Origin: Paenibacillus selenitireducens
GTDB lineage: Bacteria > Bacillota > Bacilli > Paenibacillales > Paenibacillaceae
NCBI RefSeq assembly: GCF_002021565.1
Contig: NZ_MSZX01000001.1
Coordinates: 682,027-746,026, forward strand
Length of the DNA stretch: 64,000 nt
Direction of reading: 5' to 3'
In this document: positions 62,388 to 64,000 of the stretch, piece after piece
How positions within the stretch are numbered: the first letter of the stretch is position 1
Layout: every line of letters starts with the position of its first letter
The notes under the pieces: model-generated
What the model was told of the DNA's origin: nothing
Database searches by the model: none
The model's input: only the letters and a program-made list of their open reading frames with translations
Position numbers and translations under genes: made by a program

Positions 62388-63719
62388 ATGAGAGCAATCG
62401 ATATCATTCAGAAAAAAAGAGATGGACACGAATTAACGACAGAGGAAATCGCATTTATCGTACGCGGTTATAGTGACGGGAAGGTTCCAGATTATCAAAT
62501 GTCAGCCTGGGCTATGGCTGTCTACTTTCAAGGAATGAATGCCCGTGAGACGGCGGATTTAACGCTAGAGATGGCGAAATCCGGGGATACGATAGATCTT
62601 AGCCCTGTTGCTGGAATCAAAGTAGACAAGCATTCCACAGGCGGCGTGGGCGATAAGACAACGATCGCGCTTGCACCGCTTGTTGCGGCGGCAGGCGTTC
62701 CCGTGGCCAAGATGTCTGGTCGGGGATTAGGTCATACCGGGGGCACGATTGATAAGCTGGAAGCGATAACAGGATTCTCGGTTGAATTAACGAGAGAGCA
62801 ATTTTTTGCCCAAGTGAATCAAATCGGTGCAGCCGTTATTAGTCAGAGCGGTAACATCACGCCGGCGGATAAGAAGCTCTACGGATTGCGTGATGTGACG
62901 GCTACAGTTGAGAGCATTCCATTAATTGCGAGCTCTGTGATGAGCAAGAAGATTGCAGCTGGTGCAGATGCCATCGTGTTGGATGTAAAGACAGGCAGCG
63001 GGGCATTTATGAAAACATTGGAGGATTCGATCGCGCTCGCGCAGGCTATGGTAGATATCGGTACCGAGGTTGGACGTAATACAATTGCCATCATCAGTGA
63101 TATGGATCAACCTTTAGGCCTCGGGATCGGGAATGCTCTTGAAGTGAAGGAAGCGATCGAAACGTTGCGTGGGGAAGGACCTCAAGATCTTGAAGAACTC
63201 ACGTTAATTTTAGGATCTCACATGGTGGTATTGGGGGGCAAAGCAAAAGATGAAGTTGAAGCGCGCCAAATTCTAGAGCAATTGATTCGTGACGGCTCAG
63301 CGCTGACGAAGCTCAAAGAAATGGTCAAAGCGCAGAACGGGGATGCCTCGCAGATTGATCACCCTGAGAAATTACCGACAGCCTCTAAGGTCGTAGAAGT
63401 TACGGCAACGCAAGAGGGTTATGTTACGGCGATCCAAGCGGAGGAAATCGGTATCGCGGCCATGACGATTGGCGCGGGTCGTGAAACAAAAGAATCGGTC
63501 ATCGATTTATCCGTAGGTATCGTATTGCGCAAAAAAATCGGGGAGCAGGTCAAAGTGGGAGAACCTATCGCGGATCTCCACGTTAATGGTGATGATGCTG
63601 GTAAGGTGTCTACGGCTATGGATCGCGTACGAGAAGCTTATCAAATCGCTTCGCAACCTGCCGAACCGAAACCGCTTGTATATGCGATTGTGACCAAAAA
63701 TGGCGTACAACGCTTCTAA
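62388..63719 (+). CDS. pdp: Pyrimidine-nucleoside phosphorylase
   Basis: Phosphorolyses uridine and thymidine. It has 443 residues. [20 protein letters not shown] in part (key HSTGGVGD) binds phosphate, [17 protein letters not shown] and [14 protein letters not shown] follow, and a lipoyl-like C-terminal domain ends the protein. ATG at 62388 follows AGGGAGG; GTG 62385 is one codon earlier. Completes a nucleoside-salvage set with deoB and punA. Confidence 0.95.
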   Translation: MRAIDIIQKKRDGHELTTEEIAFIVRGYSDGKVPDYQMSAWAMAVYFQGMNARETADLTLEMAKSGDTIDLSPVAGIKVDKHSTGGVGDKTTIALAPLVAAAGVPVAKMSGRGLGHTGGTIDKLEAITGFSVELTREQFFAQVNQIGAAVISQSGNITPADKKLYGLRDVTATVESIPLIASSVMSKKIAAGADAIVLDVKTGSGAFMKTLEDSIALAQAMVDIGTEVGRNTIAIISDMDQPLGLGIGNALEVKEAIETLRGEGPQDLEELTLILGSHMVVLGGKAKDEVEARQILEQLIRDGSALTKLKEMVKAQNGDASQIDHPEKLPTASKVVEVTATQEGYVTAIQAEEIGIAAMTIGAGRETKESVIDLSVGIVLRKKIGEQVKVGEPIADLHVNGDDAGKVSTAMDRVREAYQIASQPAEPKPLVYAIVTKNGVQRF

Positions 63720-63758
63720 ACGTGTCTTCCAGTTCCTTTCCAATGAAAAACAAAACAC

Positions 63759-63786
63759 TTGTTAAATACTCAAATTTGAGTATACT
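63759..63786 (+). promoter_or_regulatory. Promoter with palindromic operator for MFS gene
   Basis: TTGTTA (63759-63764), 16 bases, TATACT (63781-63786). The perfect 18-base palindrome ATACTCAAATTTGAGTAT (63766-63783) covers the spacer and -10 edge, as expected for a TetR/MarR-type repressor site. Confidence 0.65.
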
Positions 63787-63831
63787 GAGGTATGGTACAA
63801 GTATATTATTGGAAAAGTGAGGAACAAAACC

Positions 63832-64000
63832 ATGTCGGTTCAGCCAAAAAAAGGGAATCAAGCCCTGATTGTTACGGGTCTGATGCTTGCTTTATTGCTT
63901 GCTGCATTAGACCAGACGATTGTATCGACGGCCATGCCAACGATTGTGAAGGAGTTAGGCGGTCTAGATAAGTTCGTGTGGGTATTCTCTGCCTATATGA
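63832..64000 (+). CDS. MFS drug transporter, DHA2 (EmrB/QacA-like) family, N-terminal part
   Basis: The first 56 residues of a membrane transporter cut by the window end. The first helix leads into ALDQTIVSTAMPTIVKEL, the DHA2 motif D1 (LDxTIVxxAxPTI). This points to a 14-helix drug or toxic-compound exporter. ATG at 63832 follows AGTGAGG. The operator-like palindrome upstream suggests induction by a ligand. Confidence 0.85.
   Translation, partial: MSVQPKKGNQALIVTGLMLALLLAALDQTIVSTAMPTIVKELGGLDKFVWVFSAYM

Overview
The window is a chromosomal segment from a spore-forming, low-to-moderate GC Firmicute, most likely a Paenibacillus or close relative. Three things point there. First, there is a full set of endospore genes: spoIIIAA-AH, spoIVB, spo0A, spoIIM, yqhV, mciZ and the spore sulfolactate genes. 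Second, the gene order follows the Bacillus subtilis yqhQ-to-pupG region. Third, several small proteins look specific to paenibacilli. I saw no rRNA, tRNA, CRISPR array, prophage or insertion sequence. The genus is inferred from protein resemblance and synteny, not from a database search.

Bases 1-3502 hold metal homeostasis: the end of a zinc-type binding protein, its ATPase and permease, a CcdA-type thiol-disulfide membrane protein, and MntR. A 670-base gap follows with a degenerate repeat array, two hairpins and the first copy of a dispersed hairpin element. Bases 4174-6782 encode a secreted GHL10-type hydrolase and a patatin-like lipase. Bases 6890-11130 carry yqhQ, yqhR, aroQ, a Xaa-Pro peptidase and efp. 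An insert relative to B. subtilis (11221-15070) holds a small unknown protein, lysC with a clear internal start for a beta subunit, a UPF0756 membrane protein and comAB for sulfolactate.

Bases 15217-21265 are yqhV and the eight-gene spoIIIA operon, preceded by a sigma-E-like promoter. accB-accC, yqhY, amaP, a DUF2273 protein, nusB, folD, xseA, xseB, ispA, dxs, tlyA, an unknown membrane-anchored protein, argR, recN, spoIVB and spo0A follow up to 37098. They join fatty acid, one-carbon, isoprenoid and repair housekeeping to the sporulation master regulator, which has three 0A boxes in front of it.

Bases 37311-45569 are the most accessory-looking part. They hold a zinc-ribbon protein, a stand-alone GTP cyclohydrolase II, and two paralogous secreted SH3-NlpC/P60 hydrolases flanking a GpsB-like protein. 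Both hydrolases share a duplicated promoter with WalR-like sites. Next is a phosphodiesterase/EamA transporter pair facing a DeoR-family regulator, then yqzF. Bases 45740-51406 encode a branched-chain 2-oxoacid dehydrogenase complex (E3, E1alpha, E1beta, E2) plus lipB; an antisense 35-residue Prli42 gene overlaps the end of lipB. Bases 51572-63719 hold a tripeptidase-like M20 peptidase, mciZ, nudF overlapping endoQ, spoIIM, fur, an intracellular subtilase, ald, yqzK, xerD, deoB, punA, a 57-residue helical protein and pdp. The window ends inside an MFS drug transporter with a palindromic operator.
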